From the NCBI GenBank assembly GCA_947502355.1, contig CANMZP010000007.1:1-43774 (forward strand): a stretch of DNA of 43,774 nucleotides. The letters are read 5' to 3'. This document shows, piece after piece, positions 24,824-33,396 of the stretch. Each line of letters begins with the position of its first letter. Within the stretch, counting starts at the first letter, position 1. Source of the stretch: an uncultured Thalassotalea sp. GTDB taxonomy: Bacteria > Pseudomonadota > Gammaproteobacteria > Enterobacterales > Alteromonadaceae. The notes under the pieces were generated by a model. It saw only the letters and a list, made by a program, of their open reading frames with translations, had not been told where the DNA came from and searched no databases. The position numbers and the translations under genes were made by a program.

Positions 24824-27169
24824 ATGGTTTCAGAAAAAAATAAGATTATCGTCAATGGAGCTACCTACGATAGCATCAAAGATTTGGCTAGAGCATTCAA
24901 TCTGAAGTACACGACAGTACGTGCTCGAATCAAAAATCTAGGTTGGACGTATGAGCAAGCCGTTAACTTAAAAGAACGAAAAGTCGAGCATAAAGGTAGC
25001 TATTCAGAAATTACCGTACAGGGTAATACGTTCAAAAGCATGTCACATGCTGCCATTCATTACGGATTTAAACCTGAACGCATCATGGAACGCATCCGTC
25101 GAGGTTGGACAATAGATGAAGCATTTGAATTGGTAGATAGAAGCCGACCAATCAATAATCGCTACTCTCTTACAGTCGGCGGCAAAGTATATGAGAACCA
25201 GAATGCTCTAGCATCGGCTTTCAACCTGTCTCCGAACACAATAAAGGCTCGTGTCTCAAAGCAAGGGTGGACATACGAACAGGCGGTTGGTTTAGAGGAG
25301 CGTCCAAGAGAAATCAAGTACACGGTTTGTGGTCTTGGGTTTGAGTCAATGCAAGAAGTATCTGAGCACTTTGGAGTTCTTCGAAGAACATTGCACATGC
25401 GTTGGAACAAAGGTCTTCGAGGTGATAATTTAGTTCGAAGTGAGAACAGTGCAGAGAAACCAATTACAGTTGAAGGAACCAAGTTTAAGTCAATAGCAGA
25501 AGCATGCCGAGTTTACGACAAAGTATATGCAACCATCAGAAGTCGCTTGGATAATGGTTGGACACCAGAGCAAGCATTTTTGATTGATTCAATGGAATCA
25601 ACTGCTGATTATACGGGGTATATCTACAAGATTGAGGTCGATGGTAAGCCTTACGTTGGTCAAACTCGTCGTGATGCTCAGTTACGACTTTCAGAGCATT
25701 TTGAATGCGCTCTTTCAGGTGATTTCTCTGATGGTTCGATCCATGAAGCAATTCGAAACCTAATAGATTCAATTGGTGAAGAATTAGCAATAGTTACAGT
25801 TAGTGACGCATTCGAAATTTTGGAAGAACCTCATCATACGAAGTTAAATGAACGTGAAATGCATTTCATTAAAGAGTTTGATTCATTTCGTAATGGATAC
25901 AACTTGAATGAAGGTACTCATGGTATTGGGACGCAGCATGGCAAGGCGTTCTTTGTAGGGGCAATTCGCTTTAAATCGATTGCAGAGGCGGCTCGACACT
26001 ATGGATTAAATGCAACGACATTACAGTTGCGATTAAAATCTGGGATGAAACCAGAAGATGCAGTTAATCCAGATAGTTTATTGAACGAGAAAATTGAATT
26101 TAGAGGCGTTCAATACGAAACAAAGAAGTCGTTAGCGGAAGCGTACGGCATTTCATACCCTAAATTTCATAATCGTTATGAGCAACTTGGTTGGAAGTTA
26201 GAGCAGGCATTGGAGTTAGAACCAGCCCCAGCCCGACTATTTGCCTATAATGCAAAAGAAATCGAATACAGGGGGCACGTTTTCAATTCGTTATCTCATA
26301 TAGATGAATATCTTGGTCGTGCTGTTGGTTATTCTTCAGGATGTTTAAGTAAAGGTTGGTCGCTAGAAGAAATTTTTGGTGATGCCGAACGCCCTAAGCA
26401 AGAGGCTTGGAATCGTAAAGAGATAGAATACGAAGGTGTGTTTTATCCCTCACAGGCCGCTCTTGCTGATGCATTTGGAGTTGAACGTAAGGTATTTGAA
26501 CATCGTTTAAAATCTGGTTGGGAACTAAAGGATGCGTTGAAGAATGAAAATCATTCTAAGAGATCAGTTCAATGCGAAGGTGTACAATATGATTCTATTC
26601 GAGATTTAGCACGAGCGTACAAATTAGATTGCAAGTTAGTTTGGGGGCGTATTAATAGAAAATGGACACCAGAGCAAGCCGTCGGTGTTCATCCAGAACC
26701 GAATCTACGTTTACTTACACCGACTAATGCAGTGAAAGTTGAAGTAGAAGGTGTTGAGTATTCATCAGTAGAGGAAGTTTGCTCTTATTATGGTGTCGAT
26801 AAATCTACATACTATGGGCGTTTGAATCGTGGTGCTAGTGTTGAGCAAGCGTTAGGCATAGAAGAAATGCCTGCGCAAACACATACCGCATTTGAATTAA
26901 ATGGTGTGTTCTATTCATCACATAAAGATGCTGAACGAAGGCTAGGCTTACCAGAAAGTACAATTAAGCAAAGATTAAAACTTGGAAAATCGATTGAAGA
27001 AGCATGTGCTGTGGGTAATCTCGCAAAAAAAGCAATCGAATACAAAGGCGTAACCTACGAATCGATGCGAGCCTTGGCGAGGCACTTAGACGTACCGTAT
27101 AAGAAGTTGCATTATCACGTAAAAGTTATGAAACGTTCCATAGATGATGCTGTTAAGCGTATAGGGTAG
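24824..27169 (+). CDS. GIY-YIG nuclease embedded in about 13 HTH-like repeats
   Basis: A 781-aa protein. Five ~45-55-residue repeats precede and eight follow a GIY-YIG nuclease domain (about 265-373: GYIYKIEVDGKPYVGQTRR, then LNEREMHFI with the catalytic Glu, then GYNLNEG). Each repeat reads roughly V-x-G-x-x-Y/F-x-S, then an A-rich helix with LARAF or LADAF, a second helix with TIRSRL or TVRARI, and GW-T-x-EQA. This resembles NUMOD1-type helix-turn-helix modules found beside homing endonucleases, but in far greater number. The likely role is sequence-specific DNA recognition and cutting. Start ATG has AAAGG upstream. The divergent recombinase gene suggests a shared mobile unit. Confidence 0.8.
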   Translation: MVSEKNKIIVNGATYDSIKDLARAFNLKYTTVRARIKNLGWTYEQAVNLKERKVEHKGSYSEITVQGNTFKSMSHAAIHYGFKPERIMERIRRGWTIDEAFELVDRSRPINNRYSLTVGGKVYENQNALASAFNLSPNTIKARVSKQGWTYEQAVGLEERPREIKYTVCGLGFESMQEVSEHFGVLRRTLHMRWNKGLRGDNLVRSENSAEKPITVEGTKFKSIAEACRVYDKVYATIRSRLDNGWTPEQAFLIDSMESTADYTGYIYKIEVDGKPYVGQTRRDAQLRLSEHFECALSGDFSDGSIHEAIRNLIDSIGEELAIVTVSDAFEILEEPHHTKLNEREMHFIKEFDSFRNGYNLNEGTHGIGTQHGKAFFVGAIRFKSIAEAARHYGLNATTLQLRLKSGMKPEDAVNPDSLLNEKIEFRGVQYETKKSLAEAYGISYPKFHNRYEQLGWKLEQALELEPAPARLFAYNAKEIEYRGHVFNSLSHIDEYLGRAVGYSSGCLSKGWSLEEIFGDAERPKQEAWNRKEIEYEGVFYPSQAALADAFGVERKVFEHRLKSGWELKDALKNENHSKRSVQCEGVQYDSIRDLARAYKLDCKLVWGRINRKWTPEQAVGVHPEPNLRLLTPTNAVKVEVEGVEYSSVEEVCSYYGVDKSTYYGRLNRGASVEQALGIEEMPAQTHTAFELNGVFYSSHKDAERRLGLPESTIKQRLKLGKSIEEACAVGNLAKKAIEYKGVTYESMRALARHLDVPYKKLHYHVKVMKRSIDDAVKRIG

Positions 27170-27463
27170 CTTTATCAGAACGAAGTCATATCGTGTAATA
27201 TCTAGAGCCAAGTTGATCCAATAATAATGAACCGCAGTTCCCATAAATTACCGTACATTCTGTCCCAATATTTCTAACTTATAAAGGGGCACAAATGAGT
27301 CGGCTGAATGTCAGCTATATAGAATTGAAGACTTGATTCAGAAATATGGTGACTGTCTATTGATCGCTCATTATGGTCTATGAAGGCCGATTAAAACTTG
27401 TGTAGAAACAATAACATCAATCAGAGGGTATTTACAATTGCTTAACTTAACCTCTAGTTGATC
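27170..27463. other. Intergenic region without visible genes
   Basis: The 294 bp between two convergent genes contain no frame with a ribosome site and no clear terminator hairpin. I see nothing specific in it. Confidence 0.5.
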
Positions 27464-27889
27464 CTATTTTACTTTTTTCATGATTGTAGATTTTAAAAAG
27501 TCAGAGATAGTTAAACCTTCCTCTTTCAATACTTCTTTCAGCTTTTTGGCTTCCGATTCATTAATCAGAGCCTTAACTGTCACTTGTTTTTCTTTTTCTA
27601 CTCTAAGGGGCCTGTAAGTCCCAAGTTTTTTTATTCTTTGAATTCCTGTGTGGAATTTTAAAAACAATGAGTAATCTTTCTCATGCAAATCTTTGATAAC
27701 GCTCTTACACCCGGGCAAAGTTAATTTGTCCTGGTTTAAAAAATCTTCAACTTGGGGAAGGAAATCATGCTCAACTTTGTTTTGCTTTATTGAACGAACA
27801 AAGAAGTCACGTACATAAGTCATTTCCATATTTCCAACAGGAAATGCTAATGATGGATCTACAGTAGGTTTAGGCATTTCGAGCTCCAT
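27464..27889 (-). CDS. Ribbon-helix-helix protein
   Basis: A 141-aa protein. The C-terminal 45 residues fit a ribbon-helix-helix: KQVTVKALINESEAKKLKEV (strand and helix A) then EEGLTISDFLKSTIMKKV (helix B). The N-terminal two thirds are helical and of unknown fold. RHH proteins in mobile elements act as partition, copy-control, antitoxin or relaxosome DNA-binding factors; no toxin partner is evident. It overlaps the upstream membrane-protein gene by 20 bp, so the two are co-translated. Confidence 0.6.
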   Translation of the reverse strand: MELEMPKPTVDPSLAFPVGNMEMTYVRDFFVRSIKQNKVEHDFLPQVEDFLNQDKLTLPGCKSVIKDLHEKDYSLFLKFHTGIQRIKKLGTYRPLRVEKEKQVTVKALINESEAKKLKEVLKEEGLTISDFLKSTIMKKVK

Positions 27890-28238
27890 TTAAAAATTTG
27901 CTCAAACCAATATCAGTTGCTTTCACTGCCTTGGCTTTATAAAGCTCATTAATAGAGGCTGTGAATGGGTTTGTGTGAAGCGCTTCACCCTCAACTTTAA
28001 TTTTCTGCAAAAATACCAAATGGAAAAAAGCATCCATTGATAACAGTACAAAAGCTGAACTAGCTGCAATAGCTAAAGCTTCTGTAGAAGACAGGCCTAA
28101 TAAGTCATATCCAACCGATGTAAAGAAACCGATAAAGCACAAGCTCTTAACGGTTTTTAATAATCGGCAAACAAGAATATATTTTGCAAATTGAGATGTA
28201 GTGGAGATTTTTCGCTGCTTATTTAGGGCTTTAAACAT
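27870..28238 (-). CDS. Small membrane protein of unknown function
   Basis: From ATG 28238 (MFKALNKQRK) the protein has 122 aa and two hydrophobic helices (about 30-47, SLCFIGFFTSVGYDLLG, and 50-78, ALAIAASSAFVLL...FFHLVFL), with a basic N-terminus and cytoplasmic C-terminus likely. No family is recognised. It overlaps the RHH gene and may form a two-gene unit with it. No good ribosome site precedes the start; a TTG four codons earlier is an alternative. Confidence 0.5.
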   Translation of the reverse strand: MFKALNKQRKISTTSQFAKYILVCRLLKTVKSLCFIGFFTSVGYDLLGLSSTEALAIAASSAFVLLSMDAFFHLVFLQKIKVEGEALHTNPFTASINELYKAKAVKATDIGLSKFLNGARNA

Positions 28239-28351
28239 AAGCAAAACCAAATGTTACTTTTTAATTGTGCTTATATTAACAGTGAGGTTTTAAAAGTCAA
28301 CCAGACAATCGAAAATCGAAGGTAGTGAGAATAGATGATAAATCGGATTTT

Positions 28352-28388
28352 AAAAGTGTGCCTGGCAAAAAATAACCAGGCAACTTTT
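28352..28388 (-). terminator. Terminator after the Toprim gene
   Basis: AAAAGT and GCCTGG (28352-28365) pair with CCAGGC and ACTTTT (28376-28388). The hairpin begins 5 bp after the Toprim gene stop and has a T-run on the minus strand. Confidence 0.75.
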
Positions 28389-28392
28389 AGTT

Positions 28393-29508
28393 TTATAAAT
28401 CTAAGAAAGGCAATTCGGGAAATCCGTCTGGTCCATAAAGTTCCAAGACATCTGCCCAATCGACACCACTCATAGATTCTTCCGGTAAAGGTAACGCAAT
28501 GTATACCTCTAAGCCTTTTTTTTCTAGTTTTTCGTAAAGCTTTTGAGCTGCTACTTCTCCGGTTTCAGATTCATCCAGATCAGCAAAAATCACTACAGTT
28601 TTCACACCAACAGGGGCTTCCCATTGGCCCATAAGAGTAGCGTTTAGCGCACAGTTTACGGCTAGTTTGCTTTGATAAGCTTCTTTTACAGCAAGTACAG
28701 TTTCCAGACCTTCAGCTATTGCCATTGCACTAGCCGGAGGACATAGATGGACGCTGCAGCCATTAATCGGTTGAGTCGCAATTGATGCCCCAAGTTTTCT
28801 TGGTGATTCAATCGGTGCTTTATCGCCATTGTCAGTAATAAATGTTCGGTGGATATTTCTGATCTCACCTTTGTTATTTCTGATTATGGAAACAATTGCC
28901 GGATAAACACCTTCGTTTACCCAGCCTGTTTTATCCCTGCGCCATGATGGTAGCTTAGGGTGAAACAGCACTTCCTTACCGAGTAGTCCAACATTAGATA
29001 ATCCTCTTTTTACAAAGTATCTTGTAGCCGGTTGAGCAGTAGGATGATTTAAACCAACACATTGTTTGATTATGTTATCTCGCTTTTCAATCAACTTATC
29101 AGCTTGTGCAATTTCTTCTGCAGATAAAGATCTTGGTTGGTAAACTTTCCGTTTACGCTCAGGCTTAACACCATTGGAGCTTTCAATTCGTAATGAATCG
29201 GCTACTTCTTCAAGTGTCGTTCTGAAATCCCATCCTTTGATCCACATGAGCAAAGAGAACCCATCAGGTTGACCGCCACACGAATTACAAACACCCCCAC
29301 CAGTTTGGTCAGCATCTTTGTAAAGAGTGAAAGCTTCGCCTGATTTACCGCCATGTACCGGACAATAAAATCGAGAACTTTTCTTTATTTTTCCAGTAAA
29401 GTTATTGACTGCATTGCCAAGTTCATTACTAGCCAAATCAGACAGAATATTGATCCATCTTCCTTTGGCCTGTTGAGCAATATCATTAGCATCTAAAAAT
29501 CTAGACAT
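28393..29508 (-). CDS. Zinc-ribbon and Toprim primase-like protein
   Basis: A 371-aa protein. The N-terminus carries a primase-type zinc site: CPVHGG (Cys49, His52) and CNSCGG (Cys74, Cys77). The C-terminal part is a Toprim domain: AMAIAEGLETVLAVKEAY with its conserved Glu, then VVIFADLDES with the DxD motif. The order matches plasmid and phage DnaG-like primases (TraC/P4 alpha-like without helicase). It would prime synthesis on the incoming single strand or support element replication. It is the last gene of the recombination operon, separated from the VWA gene by a terminator. Confidence 0.85.
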   Translation of the reverse strand: MSRFLDANDIAQQAKGRWINILSDLASNELGNAVNNFTGKIKKSSRFYCPVHGGKSGEAFTLYKDADQTGGGVCNSCGGQPDGFSLLMWIKGWDFRTTLEEVADSLRIESSNGVKPERKRKVYQPRSLSAEEIAQADKLIEKRDNIIKQCVGLNHPTAQPATRYFVKRGLSNVGLLGKEVLFHPKLPSWRRDKTGWVNEGVYPAIVSIIRNNKGEIRNIHRTFITDNGDKAPIESPRKLGASIATQPINGCSVHLCPPASAMAIAEGLETVLAVKEAYQSKLAVNCALNATLMGQWEAPVGVKTVVIFADLDESETGEVAAQKLYEKLEKKGLEVYIALPLPEESMSGVDWADVLELYGPDGFPELPFLDL

Positions 29509-29547
29509 AGTTTTTACCTTAGCCCCATATAGAGCTGTTTGAATTGA

Positions 29548-29560
29548 GGCTGATTAAGCC
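29548..29560 (-). repeat. Mini-hairpin before the Toprim gene
   Basis: GGCT-GATTA-AGCC, followed toward the gene by linker TTTGAATTG (29538-29546). This belongs to the intergenic hairpin family described in the findings. The second, ribosome-proximal hairpin is weak here. Confidence 0.65.
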
Positions 29561-29572
29561 ATTTTAATGAAA

Positions 29573-29602
29573 AAAACCCGCAATAATTTTTTACGGGGTT
29601 TG
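29573..29602 (-). terminator. Terminator after the VWA gene
   Basis: ACCCG near 29575-29580 pairs with CGGGGT near 29594-29600; a run of six or more T follows on the minus strand. It starts 8 bp past the VWA gene stop. Confidence 0.75.
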
Positions 29603-29609
29603 GGGTGGA

Positions 29610-31475
29610 TTACAAAGCTACGTGAGCAAGTTTGATGATTTCATTTTGAAGGTCTTCAGCTTTTTGGATTAATATAAAATTATCATTTCCAAAAATAGCT
29701 TGTACCTTACGTTCAGCATCCATATCTAAAAAGATACCGATACCATAAACCTCAATATTTGCCTCTTTCGCTTTTTTAACTACGCTTGCGCTTTCCACAA
29801 TATCACTAGGTTGGCCATCGGTTATAGCTAACATAACGTGTCTGTTATATTTGTTTTTAACCGTAGCGATGTCTTTAATACCCGTCCACAAGGCCGGAGC
29901 CAAATCAGTTGAGTATAAAGTTGAAAGGCCATTAACCAAGGCTTTTACCTTAGTCATTGGTTCTTCGAAAGTTTTTAGTCTATGTACGTCATTTGAGAAT
30001 GTAGTTAATGAAATTCCTGAGCCCTTGTTTTTGCTAACCGCATAAATAAGTGCTGACAGAGCTTCCAACGCTACATCCATTCTTGAAGAACCACCTTCGT
30101 TTCGTTGCATAGAGCCTGAAACATCAGTGGTAACATAAATAGCTGTATTACTATCGATACCTTCCTTTTTCCTAGCAAAGACATTAGTAACACCGGCTGG
30201 GATTCTACTAATTTTGCGTCTTGAAATTTTTCTACCAGTTTTAGCGTGATTCGTTTTAGAACGTCTTCTCGCTTCCAATAAGTTATTAACTCTCCTGATA
30301 AGTTTGCCAGAAGCTTCAATTCCTCTTTGATAGCGATCAGTATGATCACCTAACACCGGTTTTTTTGGTGCACAAGCTTCCATCTCGTAAGGTTCAATTC
30401 TCTCAGCTGTCGGACTAGCATCTAGAAAACTAGACATTAGATCGCCTTTATCAGTAATAAGAGGAATTTCATCTAGGTTGATGGGCTTTGAACTAGAACC
30501 ATCGGAACTGTTGGAACTGCTTGGTTTACCATTTGATGATTGACCAGAACCCTGGCTTTCGCCTTGATCTGATGTTTCACCTTGAGCTTGGCCATTACCT
30601 TGCCCTGATTCACCATCTTGAGCCTGACTACTGCCCTGCCCTGCTTCGCCACCTTGAGCTTGACCACTGCCTTGCCCTGGTTGTGAACCTTGAGCTTGGC
30701 CATCGCCTTGGGCCTGTTCACTACCTTGCCTCTGACTTTCGCCTTGGCCTTGGTCGCTATCAGCGCTTTGAGATTGTTCCTGATCTCCAATTTGAGCTTG
30801 CGCATTCGCTTGCTCTTGTTGTTTATCATAGGCTTCCTTCAAGTCAGCGATTATTTCTAATAACTGAACAGCTAACTTGATAATTGCATTTGTACTTCGA
30901 GCTGTAACAGCCTTCAATACAATGGCTTTGATTTTATTGAAGTCACCTTTACCAATTAATGATTTAAGGTTCGCTTCAACTAATTCAGATAGCCTTTTGC
31001 AACTTGGATAAGCTAATCCATTTACTGAGCCGGCAGCGTAAACCCCTGCAAACTGATAAATAGATTCAACAACCGACTTGGTATCTATAAAACACCATAA
31101 GCCTTCAGCAATGAGCTTGGCATTCATTCGATCAAAAGTATCGAATGAACCACAATATTCATTGAAAAATCTGTACTCAATACGACTATCTTCAAGAGCA
31201 TTAATAAGACTGAATAAATGACTTGAAGAAAACCCCTTCAATTTGTCATTTTGGTTTATCACCACATCCAGATCTTTAATTCCCCTAAAGGACGTATATC
31301 GAATATGAGCAGATTCATGACATAAAAAGCCCCAAGTTGCCTCGGGATTTTGTTCATCAATTACTGTGTGGATCTTCTTACCATTAGTAAAAGCAACATT
31401 ATCTGGAATTACAGTAACACCATATTTATTGCCATACGCAGACGCGACGATCCGTAAAGAGTTTAATAGACTCAT
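29610..31475 (-). CDS. CobT-like VWA protein with HExxH motif
   Basis: A 621-aa protein. The N-terminal domain contains CHESAHIRY (HExxH at 53-57) followed by NALEDSRIE (about 92-100), as in CobT-type VWA proteins. A long Gln/Gly/Ser-rich low-complexity linker follows (about 225-335). The C-terminal domain is VWA with the MIDAS motif DVSGSM and later ITDGQPSD. Cobaltochelatase-like CobS/CobT pairs are kept in SXT/R391 elements and IncA/C plasmids next to recombination genes, where they do not make cobalamin; a chaperone or remodelling role with the AAA+ partner is inferred. Here CobS lies two genes upstream. Confidence 0.85.
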   Translation of the reverse strand: MSLLNSLRIVASAYGNKYGVTVIPDNVAFTNGKKIHTVIDEQNPEATWGFLCHESAHIRYTSFRGIKDLDVVINQNDKLKGFSSSHLFSLINALEDSRIEYRFFNEYCGSFDTFDRMNAKLIAEGLWCFIDTKSVVESIYQFAGVYAAGSVNGLAYPSCKRLSELVEANLKSLIGKGDFNKIKAIVLKAVTARSTNAIIKLAVQLLEIIADLKEAYDKQQEQANAQAQIGDQEQSQSADSDQGQGESQRQGSEQAQGDGQAQGSQPGQGSGQAQGGEAGQGSSQAQDGESGQGNGQAQGETSDQGESQGSGQSSNGKPSSSNSSDGSSSKPINLDEIPLITDKGDLMSSFLDASPTAERIEPYEMEACAPKKPVLGDHTDRYQRGIEASGKLIRRVNNLLEARRRSKTNHAKTGRKISRRKISRIPAGVTNVFARKKEGIDSNTAIYVTTDVSGSMQRNEGGSSRMDVALEALSALIYAVSKNKGSGISLTTFSNDVHRLKTFEEPMTKVKALVNGLSTLYSTDLAPALWTGIKDIATVKNKYNRHVMLAITDGQPSDIVESASVVKKAKEANIEVYGIGIFLDMDAERKVQAIFGNDNFILIQKAEDLQNEIIKLAHVAL

Positions 31476-31487
31476 TTTGTTTCCTTA

Positions 31488-31553
31488 GCCTTTACAGGCA
31501 GATTGAATTGTTGAGCGAATAGCTCGATTTGAATTGATTTGAGCCGGTAGCTC
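31488..31553 (-). repeat. Three mini-hairpins before the VWA gene
   Basis: GCCT-TTAC-AGGC (31488-31499, GUAA tetraloop on the mRNA), GAGC-GAATA-GCTC (31513-31525) and GAGC-CGGTA-GCTC (31541-31553). They are separated by ATTGAATTG and TTTGAATTG linkers. The nearest one directly precedes the AAGGAAA ribosome site. Confidence 0.75.
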
Positions 31554-31564
31554 GATTTGATTGG

Positions 31565-31597
31565 AGGGTAATTGAATAGACTTTATAACCCTGTCTA
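31565..31597 (-). ncRNA. Pseudoknot-like structured element, copy 1
   Basis: TAGAC (31577-31581) pairs with GTCTA (31593-31597) around loop TTTATAACCCT. The loop's ACCCT (31588-31592) can pair with AGGGT (31565-31569). The same loop with a different, still perfect stem occurs at 35668-35688, upstream of the exonuclease gene. Confidence 0.6.
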
Positions 31598-31620
31598 ACG
31601 TGTGCCGATAAACAGCAAGC

Positions 31621-31653
31621 TTAAAAAATAATCCGTTCCCAGGTTATTTTTTA
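31621..31653 (-). repeat. Perfect 11-bp AT-rich inverted repeat
   Basis: TTAAAAAATAA and TTATTTTTTAA enclose 12 bases between the DUF3150 terminator and the VWA leader. It may be a terminator-like or protein-binding site. Confidence 0.5.
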
Positions 31654-31674
31654 AATTATCTAAATGGTCAAGTG

Positions 31675-31705
31675 AAAAGCAACTAACCCATAATGAGTTA
31701 GTTGC
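31675..31705 (-). terminator. Terminator after the DUF3150 gene
   Basis: GCAACTAAC (31679-31687) pairs with GTTAGTTGC (31697-31705), with TTTT on the minus strand. It begins 7 bp past the stop codon. Confidence 0.8.
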
Positions 31706-31711
31706 TTATCG

Positions 31712-32698
31712 TTAAAACCAGCCCTGATATTCAGATGGTTTTGATTCTTCTATTTCTGGCATGATTTCCACTTCTGGTTCAATTTCAATATCCATACTTG
31801 AATCCATTTCAAGTTCAATATCATCAATAACATCGACAATATCTACCTTGGATTCTGGAATTTTGATTGAATCATTAGCTTCAGCCATATCTTTAATATC
31901 CTGGTCAACTTTAATGGCCCCTTGTGCAAGAAGCGCAAAGTTGGCCGGATTCGCTAAGAAAGATAATTCTTTAATCAAACCCTGAAACCATTCAACTCCA
32001 AGAGCTTCACGTTTCGGGATCTTATCTAAGAAATCGTCAATTCTTTTCACCGTTGGTACAACGTCTGAATTTAGAAAGGACATACTATCTAGCTTATCTC
32101 GAATATTGGTTAGATATGCCAGGGACTTGCGATTCAGCTTACTCTTAACACTTTTACCCGTTAAACGGTCAAGTGCGGTGTTAGCTGCTTCGGATACCTC
32201 AACAATCAACTTATCCCCTATTAACTTATTTTCATCATCATCTGAAGTGAATGAAAAGGTAATTTGAGATTCTAAGTAGGAACGTGAAATGACAAAGTTT
32301 GAAATTGTCGTTGCCAACTCAGGGTTGATAGTATTGATGTGTTCAAGCCACTCCTGAAGGTCATTTTCATATGAACTTAACAACACCTTTTTGGCATCAT
32401 TAAACTCATTTTCAATTTCCTTCACTTTTTGCGTTATTTCCTTCAATCTCTTGCTTGGAATTGCATAGCCACCACCTAACCTAACGCCAACAGACGATAA
32501 ATAGGCTTGTGCTTTTTTACGGCAGTTATCAAAAGGTCTAAGCGCTTTAGGATTAAATACGGTTTTGGTACCTAACCTCGCCAGTTCGTCCAGATTAAAA
32601 CTATCTGGAATCCTCACTTCATCTTTCAGTAATTTCTTACGTCCAGTAGTGCTAGTTACAGTTAAATAAACGGTACTCATACCTGGTAATTTAGACAT
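31712..32698 (-). CDS. DUF3150-family protein
   Basis: From ATG 32698 (MSKLPGMSTVYL; AAGGAA upstream) the protein has 328 aa. A longer frame to 32743 begins with GTG inside a leader hairpin and is unlikely. The protein is helical with the DUF3150 pattern: LARLGTKTVFNPKALRPFDNC, RLGGGYAIPSKR, and a long coiled-coil centre. The acidic C-terminus ends YQGWF, close to the YVGWF end of the exonuclease, which hints at a shared docking tag. DUF3150 genes regularly stand between CobS- and CobT-like genes in SXT-type elements. Confidence 0.8.
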   Translation of the reverse strand: MSKLPGMSTVYLTVTSTTGRKKLLKDEVRIPDSFNLDELARLGTKTVFNPKALRPFDNCRKKAQAYLSSVGVRLGGGYAIPSKRLKEITQKVKEIENEFNDAKKVLLSSYENDLQEWLEHINTINPELATTISNFVISRSYLESQITFSFTSDDDENKLIGDKLIVEVSEAANTALDRLTGKSVKSKLNRKSLAYLTNIRDKLDSMSFLNSDVVPTVKRIDDFLDKIPKREALGVEWFQGLIKELSFLANPANFALLAQGAIKVDQDIKDMAEANDSIKIPESKVDIVDVIDDIELEMDSSMDIEIEPEVEIMPEIEESKPSEYQGWF

Positions 32699-32709
32699 AG
32701 TTATTCCTT

Positions 32710-32773
32710 GCCCTTTCAGGCTATTTGAATTTGAGTGAAACACTCTGTTTGAATTGAATTGAGCTGATAGCTC
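32710..32773 (-). repeat. Three mini-hairpins before the DUF3150 gene
   Basis: GCCC-TTTC-AGGC (32710-32721; with one G-U pair on the mRNA and a GAAA tetraloop), GAGT-GAAAC-ACTC (32733-32745) and GAGC-TGATA-GCTC (32761-32773), with TTTGAATT-type linkers between. Confidence 0.75.
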
Positions 32774-32787
32774 TGATTGGATTTGGA

Positions 32788-33285
32788 TTACTTAATAGAT
32801 TGCTCAATTAAGCTGTGGTATTTGAAGATTGATTTCGCCATAAAAAACGACATTACATCATTCTTTTGTTCTTGAAATAATCGAGCAAATATTTCCCAGT
32901 TAGACGGATCTTTTACATCAACTTTTGGCAGCGATTCACTGTTAAATGAATCCGACAAAATAGCGCCAACTTCATTTAGTAAATCTCTACCCTCAAATTC
33001 AGGCGCTTTGCCAAGTAGTTTGATGGCATAACCGTAGTTGATTAATGTAAAGGTCTGTTCAGTTTCTTTATTTCTTACTAAAAAAATAAAGCGGCAATCT
33101 GCATCTAACATTGTTGTTGGAACACCGCGGTTAAGCGGTAACACCAATGTCCTACCATCTTTATCCAGAGTAAATAAAAACTCTTGGCCAACGTTGTTGT
33201 ATCGAGTGAAAACAACTTGATTAGCTACTCGTGCAACAAGCGGAGTATTAAATAGATCGTGAATTACAGTTAATTTATTAAACAT
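32788..33285 (-). CDS. Hypothetical protein between cobS-like and DUF3150 genes
   Basis: A 165-aa soluble protein: a beta-rich N-terminal half (KLTVIHDLFNTPLVARVANQ... FLFTLDKDGRTLVLPL) and a helical C-terminal half. No motif is recognised. It has its own hairpin leader and AAGGAA ribosome site. Its fixed place within the AAA+/DUF3150/VWA set suggests it works with them. Confidence 0.65.
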   Translation of the reverse strand: MFNKLTVIHDLFNTPLVARVANQVVFTRYNNVGQEFLFTLDKDGRTLVLPLNRGVPTTMLDADCRFIFLVRNKETEQTFTLINYGYAIKLLGKAPEFEGRDLLNEVGAILSDSFNSESLPKVDVKDPSNWEIFARLFQEQKNDVMSFFMAKSIFKYHSLIEQSIK

Positions 33286-33297
33286 AATGGTTCCTTT

Positions 33298-33360
33298 GCC
33301 CTTTCGAGCTGTTTGAATTGTGACTGATTAGGTCAATTTGAATTAATGGGCCGAAAGCCC
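33298..33360 (-). repeat. Three mini-hairpins before the 165-aa gene
   Basis: GCCC-TTTC-GAGC (33298-33309; GAAA tetraloop on the mRNA), GAC-TGATTAG-GTC (33322-33334) and GGGC-CGAAA-GCCC (33348-33360), with TTTGAATTG (33312-33320) and TTTGAATTA linkers. Confidence 0.75.
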
Positions 33361-33371
33361 AGGAAAGATAA

Positions 33372-33390
33372 ATGCCCTCGATGAGGGCAT
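33372..33390 (-). terminator. Hairpin after the CobS-like gene
   Basis: ATGCCCTC (33372-33379) and GAGGGCAT (33383-33390) are perfect arms with a 3-nt loop, 7 bp past the stop. The following T-run is weak, so it may be an RNA-stabilising 3' hairpin. Confidence 0.55.
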
Positions 33391-33396
33391 TGTTGA

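Noticed and set aside
30473-30880. Long frames on both strands opposite the Gln/Gly-rich part of the VWA gene
   Set aside because: They are by-products of the repetitive codons of the real gene and show no domains.
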